25,795 nt of DNA, taken from NCBI GenBank assembly GCA_002391385.1, contig DGEY01000073.1, forward strand, positions 4,463-30,257, read 5' to 3'. This document shows, one piece after another, positions 1 to 7,134 of this stretch (the first letter of the stretch is position 1; each line of letters opens with the position of its first letter). The DNA is from Firmicutes bacterium UBA3914. GTDB taxonomy: Bacteria; Bacillota; Limnochordia; Darwinibacteriales; Darwinibacteriaceae. Position numbers and translations under genes: made by a program. The notes below the pieces were generated by a model. It saw only the letters and a program-made list of their open reading frames with translations. It had not been told where the DNA came from and ran no database searches.

Positions 1-129
1 GAACAGTATGTGGCGGATCAGCGCTTCGACCCTTACGCCGCCGATGCCCTGGTTTACGGTTTTGGCCGCTACTACCGCTTGGGTGAAGTGCTGGGGCGTC
101 ACGGGGAGTGGATGAAAAGAGAGAGGTAA
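1..129 (+). CDS. C-terminal end of an unidentified protein (partial)
   Basis: An open frame enters from the left edge and ends at TAA 127-129, giving the last 42 residues of a protein. The tail is rich in aromatic and charged residues (for example GFGRYYRLGEVL) and has no transmembrane segment or motif I recognise. The stop lies 3 bases before the next ATG, so this gene is very probably the upstream member of the TPM/LemA operon. That short spacing and the continuous frame are the reasons for calling it real. No function can be given from this fragment. Confidence 0.6.
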   Translation, partial: EQYVADQRFDPYAADALVYGFGRYYRLGEVLGRHGEWMKRER

Positions 130-132
130 GAG

Positions 133-888
133 ATGAAGAGAAGCAGGAAACTCGTTGGGTTGACCATAGTTTTCCTCTTTGCGGTTCTGGTCGCTGGCCC
201 CGTTTGGGCTGCCTTTCCCCAGCCCCAGGGTTTCGTGAACGACTTTGCCAATGTGCTGGACCGCCGCAGCCAGTCGGAGCTGCAGGTTTTGGCCGAGCAG
301 CTGCGCGCGGACCAGGGGGTGGAACTGGCGGTGGTCACTGTGGCCAGCACCGATCCCCTGGATCCCAAGGAGTACACCACCGGGCTGTTTAACGAATGGG
401 GGATCGGCGGTCCTGAAGACAGCGGCCTGCTCATCCTCCTGGCCGTGGCGGAGCGGGCCATTGAGGTGGAGCCTGGTTACGGCTTGGAAGGTGTGCTTCC
501 CGATGGGTTGATTGGGGCGGTGATCGATCAGGAGGGCATGCCCCACTTCCGGGAAGGGGATTACGGGGCCGGGATCACGGCCATGGCCAAGGCCTATGCC
601 CGCATCTTGGCCGGGGAGAAGTTCGAGATCGCGGAAGAGGAAAAAGGAGATTTCGGCTGGCTTTATTCGTTTCTCATTTTTATCCTCATCGTGCTGCTGC
701 TGCGCCGCAACCGCTTCTATCCGCCCAGGGGCGGCGGGGCTAGCGGCGGCGGTTCCGGTCGGAGAACCATCTTTGTCCCAGGTCCCACCATGGGCGGGCC
801 GCGGATGCCCACAGGCAGAGGCTCCGGCGGCTTCGGGGGATTTGGGGGAGGCCGCAGCGGCGGCGGTGGAGCAGGCAGGAGATTCTAA
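133..888 (+). CDS. TPM-domain (YgcG/Psb32-type) membrane protein
   Basis: This is a 251-residue exported protein of the TPM (Psb32/MOLO-1/YgcG) family. Residues 1-26 form a signal peptide or anchor with a likely cleavage after VWA. The TPM domain spans about 30-160 and includes the family signature around 109-124 (AIEVEPGYGLEGVLPD). A transmembrane helix lies at about 174-190. The last 50 residues are almost entirely Gly, Ser and Arg, as is typical of bacterial TPM proteins. The domain should lie outside the cytoplasm. TPM domains have been linked to phosphatase-like activity and membrane-protein quality control, but the bacterial role is unsettled. The gene sits 24 bases upstream of lemA, a very common pairing. 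The ATG at 133 follows a GAGAGG ribosome binding site. Family assignment is confident; function is not. Confidence 0.88.
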   Translation: MKRSRKLVGLTIVFLFAVLVAGPVWAAFPQPQGFVNDFANVLDRRSQSELQVLAEQLRADQGVELAVVTVASTDPLDPKEYTTGLFNEWGIGGPEDSGLLILLAVAERAIEVEPGYGLEGVLPDGLIGAVIDQEGMPHFREGDYGAGITAMAKAYARILAGEKFEIAEEEKGDFGWLYSFLIFILIVLLLRRNRFYPPRGGGASGGGSGRRTIFVPGPTMGGPRMPTGRGSGGFGGFGGGRSGGGGAGRRF

Positions 889-912
889 GGAAGGAAAAGG
901 AGAGTGGAGAGA

Positions 913-1476
913 ATGAAAAAAGGAACGCTAGTTCTCGTTGTCATCGCAGTCATTGTCATACTGCTTGGCATCAGGGTCATTTCCGCGTACAACCGTTTAG
1001 TGGAACTGGAGCAGAATGTGGAAGGACGCTGGGCCCAGGTGGAGAACCAGCTGCAGCGGCGGGCAGATCTCATTCCCAACCTGGTGGAAACGGTTAAGGG
1101 CTATGCCAGCCACGAGCAGCAGGTTTTCGCCGATGTGGCTGAAGCCCGCTCGCGGCTGCTGGCTGCCCGTACTCCAGAGGATCAGATGGAGGCCAATGCG
1201 AGTTTGGACTCCGCTCTCGGCAGACTTCTGGCCATCAGCGAGGCTTACCCCGAACTGAAGGCCGACACCAGCTTTATCCGCCTCCAAGATGAGCTGGCGG
1301 GGACGGAGAACCGCATCGCCACAGAGCGCATGCGTTTCAACGAGTCGGTGCAGACTTGGAACACCACCATCCGCCGTTTCCCCATGAATTTGATTGCCAG
1401 CGTGTTCGGGAAGGAACCTAAGCGCTTCTTCGAAGCATCCCCAGGGGCCCAGGAAGTTCCCCAGGTATCGTTCTAA
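913..1476 (+). CDS. lemA: LemA family protein
   Basis: This is a 187-residue LemA-family membrane protein. An N-terminal transmembrane helix (about residues 4-24) precedes a long helical domain. Family signatures are clear: QRRADLIPNLVETVKGYA, then EAYPELKA, then TENRIA, and a C-terminal FP-x3-IA-x2-F pattern ending in a conserved double Phe. A GTG at 904 is in frame but lies 1 base from the AAGGAG at 897-902. The ATG at 913 has a 10-base spacing and is preferred. LemA proteins have an N-out, mostly extracytoplasmic coiled helical bundle of unknown biochemical role, and they commonly neighbour TPM-domain proteins, as here. The gene is closed by a hairpin at 1484-1508. Confidence 0.93.
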   Translation: MKKGTLVLVVIAVIVILLGIRVISAYNRLVELEQNVEGRWAQVENQLQRRADLIPNLVETVKGYASHEQQVFADVAEARSRLLAARTPEDQMEANASLDSALGRLLAISEAYPELKADTSFIRLQDELAGTENRIATERMRFNESVQTWNTTIRRFPMNLIASVFGKEPKRFFEASPGAQEVPQVSF

Positions 1477-1481
1477 AAAAA

Positions 1482-1510
1482 GGAGGCACTCTCTAAAAGG
1501 GAGTGCCTCT
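1482..1510. terminator. Bidirectional hairpin terminator between lemA and the convergent RING-like gene
   Basis: A 10-bp stem (1484-1493 with 1499-1508, one G-U pair) closes a 5-base loop. Read on the minus strand the hairpin is followed by a run of seven T (plus-strand A 1475-1481), a good intrinsic terminator for the gene at 1522-2289. On the plus strand the tail is only CTCTT, so termination of lemA there would be weaker. Confidence 0.8.
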
Positions 1511-1521
1511 CTTGCCAGGGC

Positions 1522-2289
1522 CTAGAAACCAAATAGGGGCAGGGGGATGCTGCCCTGGTTGCTCAGGGCCTCCAGATCCGCGGGGGGAATGTTCTCGTGG
1601 AAGTAGTGCAGGACTTCCAGGGCTTCTTCGGGATGCGCCGTATCCCCCCACACCACCAGTTTGGTCAGCTGCGCGGGGTGCTGGAGGCCGTAGATAGGCT
1701 TACCTGTTTGATCCTGGCCTAAGGCCAGCAGGGCGCCCTGCTCGGTGAAGTAGGTGAAGCGGTTCTCATCTAGGGCGATCACATCCGGTGCATCCCCTGC
1801 GGCGATGAGCACCACCAGCTTGGGGTCTAAAGTCCCCAGGGGCAGAAGCTGCAGGTCGATGTAGATGGTCTCGTGGGTTTCATTCCAGCTTTCGGCCAGT
1901 TCCGTCATGACTTCGCCCAGGTCGTAGGAAGCCTCGGCCAAAAAGACGATCTTCACCCTGCCCATGGCCGGATCCGGCGGCTGGGGTCGGAAGATAATGT
2001 AGAGGATGAGGGCAGCCGCCACCAGAATGCTTCCCACAATCACCTTCTTGGAAACCGGGGGCGGCGGGCCGTCGCCCGCTGGCTTTTCCCCCACCACGGC
2101 GCGGGCCAGCTGTGGACAACCAGCCCTGCCGCAGCCGCCTTTGCTCTTCCAGCAGTCCACGTGCTGCACGCTGCGGCAGCGGGGGCAGACCACCACTTGA
2201 TCCTGGGCGGTGATGGTTTCCTGGCACAGGATGCAGGGCTGGCCCGCGTGGGCCTCTCCAGAAGTGATTTTTTCCGTTCTTTCCGCCAT
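1522..2289 (-). CDS. Membrane protein joining a RING-like zinc finger to a solute-binding-protein-like lobe
   Basis: This is a 255-residue protein of unusual architecture. Residues 19-58 hold eight possible zinc ligands in cross-brace order: C19, C22, C35, C38, H43, C46, C53 and C58. The spacing resembles a prokaryotic RING/PHD-type finger. A Pro-rich linker leads to one transmembrane helix (about 83-100). Residues 111-200 resemble the first lobe of family 1 extracellular solute-binding proteins, including the hallmark AAGDAPDVIALD (163-174) and QGALLALG. The second lobe is missing. The predicted layout is a cytoplasmic finger and an extracytoplasmic half-lobe. The start is ATG 2289, preceded on this strand by GGGGAGAG; a longer frame running upstream crosses the promoter region and rnhA and is not credible. 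A sensor or adaptor role is only a guess. Confidence 0.8.
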   Translation of the reverse strand: MAERTEKITSGEAHAGQPCILCQETITAQDQVVVCPRCRSVQHVDCWKSKGGCGRAGCPQLARAVVGEKPAGDGPPPPVSKKVIVGSILVAAALILYIIFRPQPPDPAMGRVKIVFLAEASYDLGEVMTELAESWNETHETIYIDLQLLPLGTLDPKLVVLIAAGDAPDVIALDENRFTYFTEQGALLALGQDQTGKPIYGLQHPAQLTKLVVWGDTAHPEEALEVLHYFHENIPPADLEALSNQGSIPLPLFGF

Positions 2290-2315
2290 AGATTCTCTCC
2301 CCAAATACAAAAGAT

Positions 2316-2344
2316 CGTATAGTATGGTATTATTAATATTGTAA
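2316..2344 (-). promoter_or_regulatory. Putative sigma-A promoter for the RING-like gene
   Basis: On the minus strand TTACAA (plus 2339-2344) is followed after 17 bases by TATACG (plus 2316-2321), about 27 bases ahead of the ATG at 2289. The segment is markedly AT-rich compared with its GC-rich surroundings. Confidence 0.5.
2325..2333 (+). promoter_or_regulatory. Putative extended -10 promoter for rnhA
   Basis: TGGTATTAT at 2325-2333 matches an extended -10 element (TGn followed by a near-consensus hexamer). No convincing -35 is seen. It lies in the divergent intergenic region about 55 bases before rnhA and overlaps the opposing promoter. Confidence 0.35.
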
Positions 2345-2388
2345 CACTTTGTCCCAGCTCTGCCAATTGAGCAGGCTGGGGAGGAGGA

Positions 2389-2838
2389 GTGATCACTCTG
2401 AGGCCGCAGGTGGAGATCTACACTGACGGTGCCTGCAGCGGCAACCCGGGGCCGGGGGGATGGGCAGCCATCCTCATCTTCGGCGAGCACGAAAAGGAGA
2501 TCTCGGGGTTCGAACCCATGACCACCAATCAGCGCATGGAACTCACCGCGGCCATCAGGGCTTTGGAAAGCTTGAAAAGGCCCTGCAGGGTGAGGCTTTA
2601 CTCAGACAGTGCTTACCTGGTTAACGCCTTCAATTTGGGGTGGCTTGACAACTGGCGCCGCAACGGCTGGCTCAATGCCAGGAAACAACCGGTGAGCAAC
2701 GGGGATCTCTGGCAGCGCCTGGCGGAGCTTGCGGAAATCCACCAGATCCAATGGATTAAAGTGCAGGGACACAGCGATAATAAGTACAATAACCGTTGTG
2801 ATGCTCTGGCCCGGGCCGCCATTGAGTCGGGGCGATAG
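2389..2838 (+). CDS. rnhA: Ribonuclease HI
   Basis: RNase HI cleaves the RNA strand of RNA-DNA hybrids, for example in Okazaki fragments and R-loops. All four acidic catalytic residues are visible: D13 in YTDGACSGNPGPGG, E51 in MELTAA, D73 in YSDSAY, and D138 in CDALAR. The loop histidine H128 is in VQGHSDN. Length (149 residues) fits the family. The start is uncertain. GTG 2389 lies only 2 bases after GAGGAG, and TGATC here may itself be part of an extended Shine-Dalgarno sequence. CTG 2398 would be better spaced and would leave four residues before VEIYTDG, as in the E. coli enzyme. The next gene begins 15 bases downstream. Confidence 0.96.
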   Translation: MITLRPQVEIYTDGACSGNPGPGGWAAILIFGEHEKEISGFEPMTTNQRMELTAAIRALESLKRPCRVRLYSDSAYLVNAFNLGWLDNWRRNGWLNARKQPVSNGDLWQRLAELAEIHQIQWIKVQGHSDNKYNNRCDALARAAIESGR

Positions 2839-2853
2839 GGGGGGCAGCAAGCA

Positions 2854-4197
2854 GTGCAGAGAGATTACCAGGAATTACTTGCAGAAATCAAAGAAATAAC
2901 CACGGCCGATGGCTTTGTTTCGTCCTGTTTGGAAATAAAGGAAAGCCTGTACTTCTATGAGCTCGATCTGATGCTGGCAGCTTACACCGCTTCTCTGGAA
3001 CTGCTGGCGGCGGCTGCCCTGCTCCATGCCACCTTGAAAAGCAGGGCCGATCTCTTAAAGGCCCGGGCGGCAGTGGAGCATTATGTGGAGAATCTTTTGG
3101 CTGACTTGAACAAGTTCCGGTTTCCCCTGGACGTTCAATACGTTGTGGACCGGTTCTTACAGGGCCCGGCGCCGCGCATCCGCTGGCGCCTGGCGGTTTA
3201 CGGGGAGATGATGCAGGCTTACGCCGCCCTGGAGGCTGCCCCCTCCGAGGGCTTGGACGAGCTGCTGCGCAGGGCCCACAGGCTGCTGCGGGGGAGGGAA
3301 GCGGAGCTTGGGCCCAAGCTCACCGCCGTCTTGGGGCAGGTTGGGGCCCGCATGCTGCGGGGGGCGCGGCTGAGGCCCATCTGGCTGCAGGTGAGCCATC
3401 CCCGCATCCAGATTGCCCTTTCCGGCCTGCAGACCCTCATGAACAACCTCCGGGTCACCCCGTATTTCAACTACCCCCTGGAAGATCTGGCCACAGAAAG
3501 GCAGAAACGCCGCAAGGTGAAGGGCAATGTAGTGGCGGATCTGGGGGTGTTCCGCAACTTCCGGCAGGGCGGTTCCGGCTACACAGAGCTGAACATCCCC
3601 TTAGAGCGGGATGAGTACGATAACTTCCTGGAGGGTTTCTCCACGGGGTTCCAGTATCTGGATGTGGAACCTGACGAGGTAGTGGTGGATCTGATCACCA
3701 TGATCCTCGAGGCCCGCCTGGTGCACGGGGGCGTGGATTCCAGGTTTTTGCTCAGGCTCTTGGTCTATTGCAACCGCTGGAAGCTGAGCCAGGTGAGCGA
3801 TACCATTTTAGAACTTCTGGAAGAACTGGACTGGGACGACCCGCTCTTCTATGAGTCCTGGTCGCTGCTGAAGAGTTTCGCGGGGAAAGCGCTGCCCGCC
3901 ATGCGCCGCTTTGTCCGCAAACACAGGGATTCTCCGCTCCTGCCTTATCTCGCCCTCTTTTTGAGCAGCGGGCCGCCCAGCAAACGCCGGTGGAGCCTAC
4001 TCAAGGAGATCTTCGAGCATTATCCCGAGGAAAATGAGGACAAGGTTCATATCGCCCTGTCCATTGCCCGTTACGGCGGCGAGGAGGCGGTGGCCTTCCT
4101 GGAGCAGGTTTTGACCTCCGCGAAAAGCTCCAACGGTGCCTACCGCCGGGAGCTGGAAAAGGCTTTAGCCGCCGCCAAACAAGAAGCTGGGCACTAG
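2854..4197 (+). CDS. Hypothetical helical protein of unknown function
   Basis: I do not recognise this 447-residue protein. It appears largely alpha-helical and soluble. There is no signal peptide, clear transmembrane helix, nucleotide-binding loop or metal motif. Residues 1-150 are rich in Leu, Ala and Glu. A middle segment near 205-260 is more mixed, with a basic patch (TERQKRRKVKG). The C-terminal 150 residues look like HEAT- or TPR-like helical pairs (for example LVHGGVDSRFLLRLLVYCNRW and ARYGGEEAVAFLEQVL). The start is GTG 2854, after a G-rich stretch at 2837-2844. It follows rnhA by 15 bases and so is probably co-transcribed. It converges on queG with overlapping stops, leaving no room for a private terminator. 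A scaffold or protein-interaction role is possible but unproven. Confidence 0.85.
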   Translation: MQRDYQELLAEIKEITTADGFVSSCLEIKESLYFYELDLMLAAYTASLELLAAAALLHATLKSRADLLKARAAVEHYVENLLADLNKFRFPLDVQYVVDRFLQGPAPRIRWRLAVYGEMMQAYAALEAAPSEGLDELLRRAHRLLRGREAELGPKLTAVLGQVGARMLRGARLRPIWLQVSHPRIQIALSGLQTLMNNLRVTPYFNYPLEDLATERQKRRKVKGNVVADLGVFRNFRQGGSGYTELNIPLERDEYDNFLEGFSTGFQYLDVEPDEVVVDLITMILEARLVHGGVDSRFLLRLLVYCNRWKLSQVSDTILELLEELDWDDPLFYESWSLLKSFAGKALPAMRRFVRKHRDSPLLPYLALFLSSGPPSKRRWSLLKEIFEHYPEENEDKVHIALSIARYGGEEAVAFLEQVLTSAKSSNGAYRRELEKALAAAKQEAGH

Positions 4198-5222
4198 CCC
4201 AGCTTGGCCACAGCCCACTCCGCAGCTTCCCTCACCAGGGGGCTGGGGTGCCCTTGGGCTGTTTTCTTTAAAATGGGGAGCGCAGCACGGGCCCCCTGGT
4301 TTCCCAAAATGAGGCAGGCGTTGCGCTGCAGGATGTTTTTGCCCCGCCAGGCCACGCTGGTCTGGCCGAACTGCTCCTGGAACTCCCTGTTACTTAAACT
4401 GAGCAGAGGCAAAAGGGGCACATGGGGGCCCACCAATGGAGCGAACTCCCGGTGGCGGGTTACTGGCGCCTCCCGATTGACGGGGCAGACCTGCTGGCAC
4501 GTATCGCAGCCCCACAGCCGGCTGCCCAGCTTAGAGCGGAACTCCAGGGGAATGGGCCCGCTCATCTGGGTGAGGTAGGAGAGGCAGATGTGGGGGTTGA
4601 TCTTGCCAGGAGCCAGAAGGGCCCCCGTGGGACAGGCCTTGATGCACCGGCCGCAGTCCACCGGGCAGGACCAGCTGCCCTGCCCTTTGGGACTGGTGGC
4701 AGGCAGTTCCACATCCACCAGCACTTCCCCCAGGAAAACCCAGGAGCCATAGGGCGGCACGTAGACCGCGCAGTTTCCGCCGGCATAACCCAGGCCCGCT
4801 TCCACCGCCAGGGCCCGGTCCACCAGGAAGCTGGTATCCACAGCCTTGGTGCATTCCCGGGCTCCAAAGCGTTCCTGGAGACAGCTGATCAGCTGGTCCA
4901 GGCGCCGGCCCAGCACCCGGTGGTAGTCCAAACCCCAGGCGTAGCGGGAGATGGTGCCGTGGAGCGGAGGAACAGGTCCCGGCTGGCCGGTGTTGTAGCT
5001 CACGGCCAGGGCGATGACCGTCTTGGCGCTGGGCTGCAGCTTCCGGGGATCGAGGCGCTTTTCCACATCCTGATCCACAAAATCAGGATAACGCCCCTCT
5101 TCTTGGGCCTGCCGCAAAAGGGGCAGCAGGCGCTTAGAAGGACGCGCCGGCATTACGGCAAAGGCATCAAAGCCCGCCTGGAAAACCGCCTCACCCAAAG
5201 CCTTGAGGACCTGTGCGCTCAT
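4194..5222 (-). CDS. queG: Epoxyqueuosine reductase QueG
   Basis: QueG catalyses the last step of queuosine synthesis, reducing epoxyqueuosine in the tRNA anticodon loop using cobalamin and two [4Fe-4S] clusters. The protein is 342 residues. First cluster ligands are C186, C190, C193 and C197 (CPVDCGRCIKACP). The second set is C213 plus C239, C242 and C246 (GCDTCQQVCP). VDTSFLVDRALA (128-139) is the conserved cobalamin-site segment with the catalytic Asp region. A HEAT-like C-terminal tail (about 295-342) matches the family. The usual GKN after GLGW is here GGN (GLGYAGGN, 143-150). ATG 5222 has AGGGAGG six bases upstream, whereas the in-frame TTG at 5228 would have no spacing. It lies downstream of nfu, beyond a terminator. 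Confidence 0.95.
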   Translation of the reverse strand: MSAQVLKALGEAVFQAGFDAFAVMPARPSKRLLPLLRQAQEEGRYPDFVDQDVEKRLDPRKLQPSAKTVIALAVSYNTGQPGPVPPLHGTISRYAWGLDYHRVLGRRLDQLISCLQERFGARECTKAVDTSFLVDRALAVEAGLGYAGGNCAVYVPPYGSWVFLGEVLVDVELPATSPKGQGSWSCPVDCGRCIKACPTGALLAPGKINPHICLSYLTQMSGPIPLEFRSKLGSRLWGCDTCQQVCPVNREAPVTRHREFAPLVGPHVPLLPLLSLSNREFQEQFGQTSVAWRGKNILQRNACLILGNQGARAALPILKKTAQGHPSPLVREAAEWAVAKLG

Positions 5223-5269
5223 GGCCAACCTCCCTGGTTCTTGCTTTGTGCGCCTTGCTCCCTAAACGG

Positions 5270-5292
5270 AAAAGAGGAGCTCCCAGCTCCTC
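5270..5292 (-). terminator. Intrinsic terminator downstream of nfu
   Basis: An 8-bp perfect stem (5274-5281 with 5285-5292, 3-base loop) is followed on the minus strand by TTTT and further T-rich sequence. It lies 12 bases after the nfu stop and ahead of queG, so queG is either expressed by read-through or from its own weak promoter. Confidence 0.8.
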
Positions 5293-5304
5293 CTGACAGT
5301 CTAT

Positions 5305-5529
5305 CTAATTGGCCGCTTCCACCGCGACAACCTCGGGAACTTCCTGCTTCAGGATGCGTTCAATACCGGCCTTGAGGGTCAGCTGGGACATGGGGCATCC
5401 TACGCAAGCGCCGGTCAGTCTCACCTTAACCACGTTGTCGGGGCTGATTTCGACCAACTCTACATTCCCACCATCGGCTTGAATAGCTGGGCGAATTCTG
5501 TCGAGAACCGCCTCTACTCTCTCGCGCAT
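5305..5529 (-). CDS. NifU-like C-terminal-domain iron-sulfur scaffold (Nfu)
   Basis: This is a 74-residue stand-alone NifU C-terminal domain. Such proteins hold a [4Fe-4S] cluster between two subunits and pass it to target enzymes. The hallmark C-x2-C is at C42 and C45 in GACVGCPMSQLTLKAGIE, and the N-terminal half has the usual IRPAIQADGGNVEL. ATG 5529 has a perfect AGGAGGT six bases upstream; an in-frame GTG at 5535 abuts that site and is rejected. A promoter is visible at 5560-5588. The next gene, queG, encodes a two-cluster Fe-S enzyme, so cluster supply to QueG is a plausible, unproven link. Confidence 0.94.
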   Translation of the reverse strand: MRERVEAVLDRIRPAIQADGGNVELVEISPDNVVKVRLTGACVGCPMSQLTLKAGIERILKQEVPEVVAVEAAN

Positions 5530-5559
5530 TTCCACACCTCCTTGGCGTCTTCTTTTCTA

Positions 5560-5588
5560 AGTATACACCTAATGAATTGTAAAGTCTA
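5560..5588 (-). promoter_or_regulatory. Putative sigma-A promoter for nfu
   Basis: On the minus strand TAGACT (plus 5583-5588), a 17-base spacer, and TATACT (plus 5560-5565) precede the nfu start by about 30 bases, in an AT-rich gap between selO and nfu. I saw no selO terminator hairpin in this gap. Confidence 0.55.
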
Positions 5589-5607
5589 TGCCCAATCGCC
5601 ATTCTTC

Positions 5608-7068
5608 TCAGGTTCCGCAGAAGGTGCGGTAGGGCAGGCCTGAGGGCTCCGGTGGCGTGGCGTATTCCCGCTGCTCCGGGCTGTGGGCGAAGGGGTCCTG
5701 CAGCACTTTGACCAGTGTTCTCACGGGCCCGTAATCGGCCTTCTGTACCGCGGGGCGCAGCGCCTCTTCCACCCGGTGGTTGCGGGGGATCACCGCCGGA
5801 TTGCTCCTTTTCATGAGCTCCTGCACAGAGGCGGCGCTCTGCCCGCTGCGGGCCAGGCGCTCCTGCCAGCGCTCTTCCCAGCGGGCGAAATCGTCTGTTT
5901 GATAGAGGGTGCCGGTTGAGAAAGCCTGGAAGGTGAGATCCAGAAAAGTGTTGGTGAAATCAGCTTGGTGCTTGGCCATCAGGTCCAAAAGCTGCTGCAC
6001 CAGCTCCCGGTCTCCCTCCTCCGCATCCGCCAGGCCCAGCTTGCGGCGCATTCCCTCGAGGTAGAAGGAGTCGTATAGGTCCGAAAAGCGGGCCAGTTCC
6101 GCCTCCGCTGCCCGTGCCGCCTCCTTTTCCTCCTGGGAGAGCAGGGGCAGCAGCGCCTCGGCAAAACGGGCCAGGTTCCAGGCGGCGATCTCCGGCTGCC
6201 GGCCGTAGGCGTAGTGCCCATGATGATCGATGGAGCTGAACACGGTGGCTGGATCATAGGTATCCAAGAAGGCACAGGGACCGTAATCGATGGTTTCACC
6301 GCTGATGGCCATGTTGTCGGTATTCATCACTCCGTGCACAAAACCCACCAGCATCCAGCGGGAGACCAAAAAGGCCTGGGCCCGGATTACCTCCCGCAGC
6401 AGGGCCAGGTATTTGTCTGCCTCCCCGCGGAGCTGGGGGTAGTGCCGCTCCAGGGTATAATCTGCCAGCTTCTGGAGGGCGTCGGGGGCGAAGGCCGCGG
6501 CATACTGGAAGGTGCCCACCCGGATGTGGCTCTGGGCCACCCGGGCCAGGATCGCCCCGGGCAGCAGGGTTTCCCTGGGAACCAATTCCCCCGTGGCCAC
6601 CACCGCTAGGCTGCGGCTGGTGGGGATGCCCAGGGCGTGCATGGCTTCGCTGATGATGTACTCCCGGAGCATGGGCCCCATGGTGGCCTTGCCATCGCCT
6701 CCCCGGGAGTAAGGGGTGGGGCCGGTCCCCTTCAGCTGCAGATCCCAGCGCTGGCCGGAAGGGGCGATCTGTTCCCCCAAAAGCAGCGCCCGGCCATCCC
6801 CGAGCATGGTGAAATAGCCGAATTGGTGGCCGGCATAGGCCTGGGCCAGGGGCAGGGCCCATTCTGGGACGCGGTTGCCCGATAGGACGGCAGCGCCGGC
6901 TGCGCTGCTCAGCGCGGCGGGATCCAGGCCCAGAAGCTCCGCCAGGGGTTCATTGAAGATGACGATTTCCGGCCTGGGAACCTTGGCCGGCTGCACCAGC
7001 GAATAGAGGGAGGAGGGCAGGCGCGAGTAAGAATGATCGAAGTTAAAGCCAAACTCATTGGTCTCCAT
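5608..7068 (-). CDS. selO: Protein adenylyltransferase SelO (YdiU)
   Basis: SelO is a pseudokinase-fold enzyme that transfers AMP from ATP to Ser, Thr or Tyr of target proteins, often in redox stress. Conserved segments are present: AYAGHQFGYFTMLGDGRA (77-94), QLKGTGPTPYSRGGDGKA (111-128, nucleotide-binding Lys at K113), REYIISEAM (135-143), HGVMNTDNM (245-253, catalytic Asp D251) and IDYGPCAFLD (260-269, metal-binding D261). Length is 486 residues, usual for bacteria. The protein ends in FCGT; C484, encoded by TGC, is near where vertebrate SelO has selenocysteine. ATG 7068 has AGGAGGT at 7074-7080. It is divergent from ribokinase. Confidence 0.96.
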   Translation of the reverse strand: METNEFGFNFDHSYSRLPSSLYSLVQPAKVPRPEIVIFNEPLAELLGLDPAALSSAAGAAVLSGNRVPEWALPLAQAYAGHQFGYFTMLGDGRALLLGEQIAPSGQRWDLQLKGTGPTPYSRGGDGKATMGPMLREYIISEAMHALGIPTSRSLAVVATGELVPRETLLPGAILARVAQSHIRVGTFQYAAAFAPDALQKLADYTLERHYPQLRGEADKYLALLREVIRAQAFLVSRWMLVGFVHGVMNTDNMAISGETIDYGPCAFLDTYDPATVFSSIDHHGHYAYGRQPEIAAWNLARFAEALLPLLSQEEKEAARAAEAELARFSDLYDSFYLEGMRRKLGLADAEEGDRELVQQLLDLMAKHQADFTNTFLDLTFQAFSTGTLYQTDDFARWEERWQERLARSGQSAASVQELMKRSNPAVIPRNHRVEEALRPAVQKADYGPVRTLVKVLQDPFAHSPEQREYATPPEPSGLPYRTFCGT

Positions 7069-7105
7069 GGCTCACCTCCTGAAGCTAGTATGCCCGGGCA
7101 GGAAG

Positions 7106-7134
7106 TTGGCGAACTATACCGAAATCAGTATACG
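7106..7134 (+). promoter_or_regulatory. Putative promoter for rbsK
   Basis: TTGGCG (7106-7111), a 17-base spacer and TATACG (7129-7134) lie about 28 bases before the rbsK start. This element physically overlaps the opposing selO promoter at 7113-7140. Confidence 0.5.

Noticed and set aside
2290..2490. N-terminal extension of the RING-like gene up to 2490
   Set aside because: It would cross an AT-rich promoter region and the rnhA start. ATG 2289 has a proper ribosome binding site and the zinc finger begins right after it.
5608..5622. Possible selenocysteine at the end of SelO
   Set aside because: The relevant codon is TGC (Cys484) and TGA 5608-5610 is the terminal stop after FCGT, so no recoding is needed.
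7091..7100. 10-bp palindrome TGCCCGGGCA in the selO leader
   Set aside because: It is short and GC-only in a GC-rich genome, with no second copy noticed, so chance is the simplest explanation.
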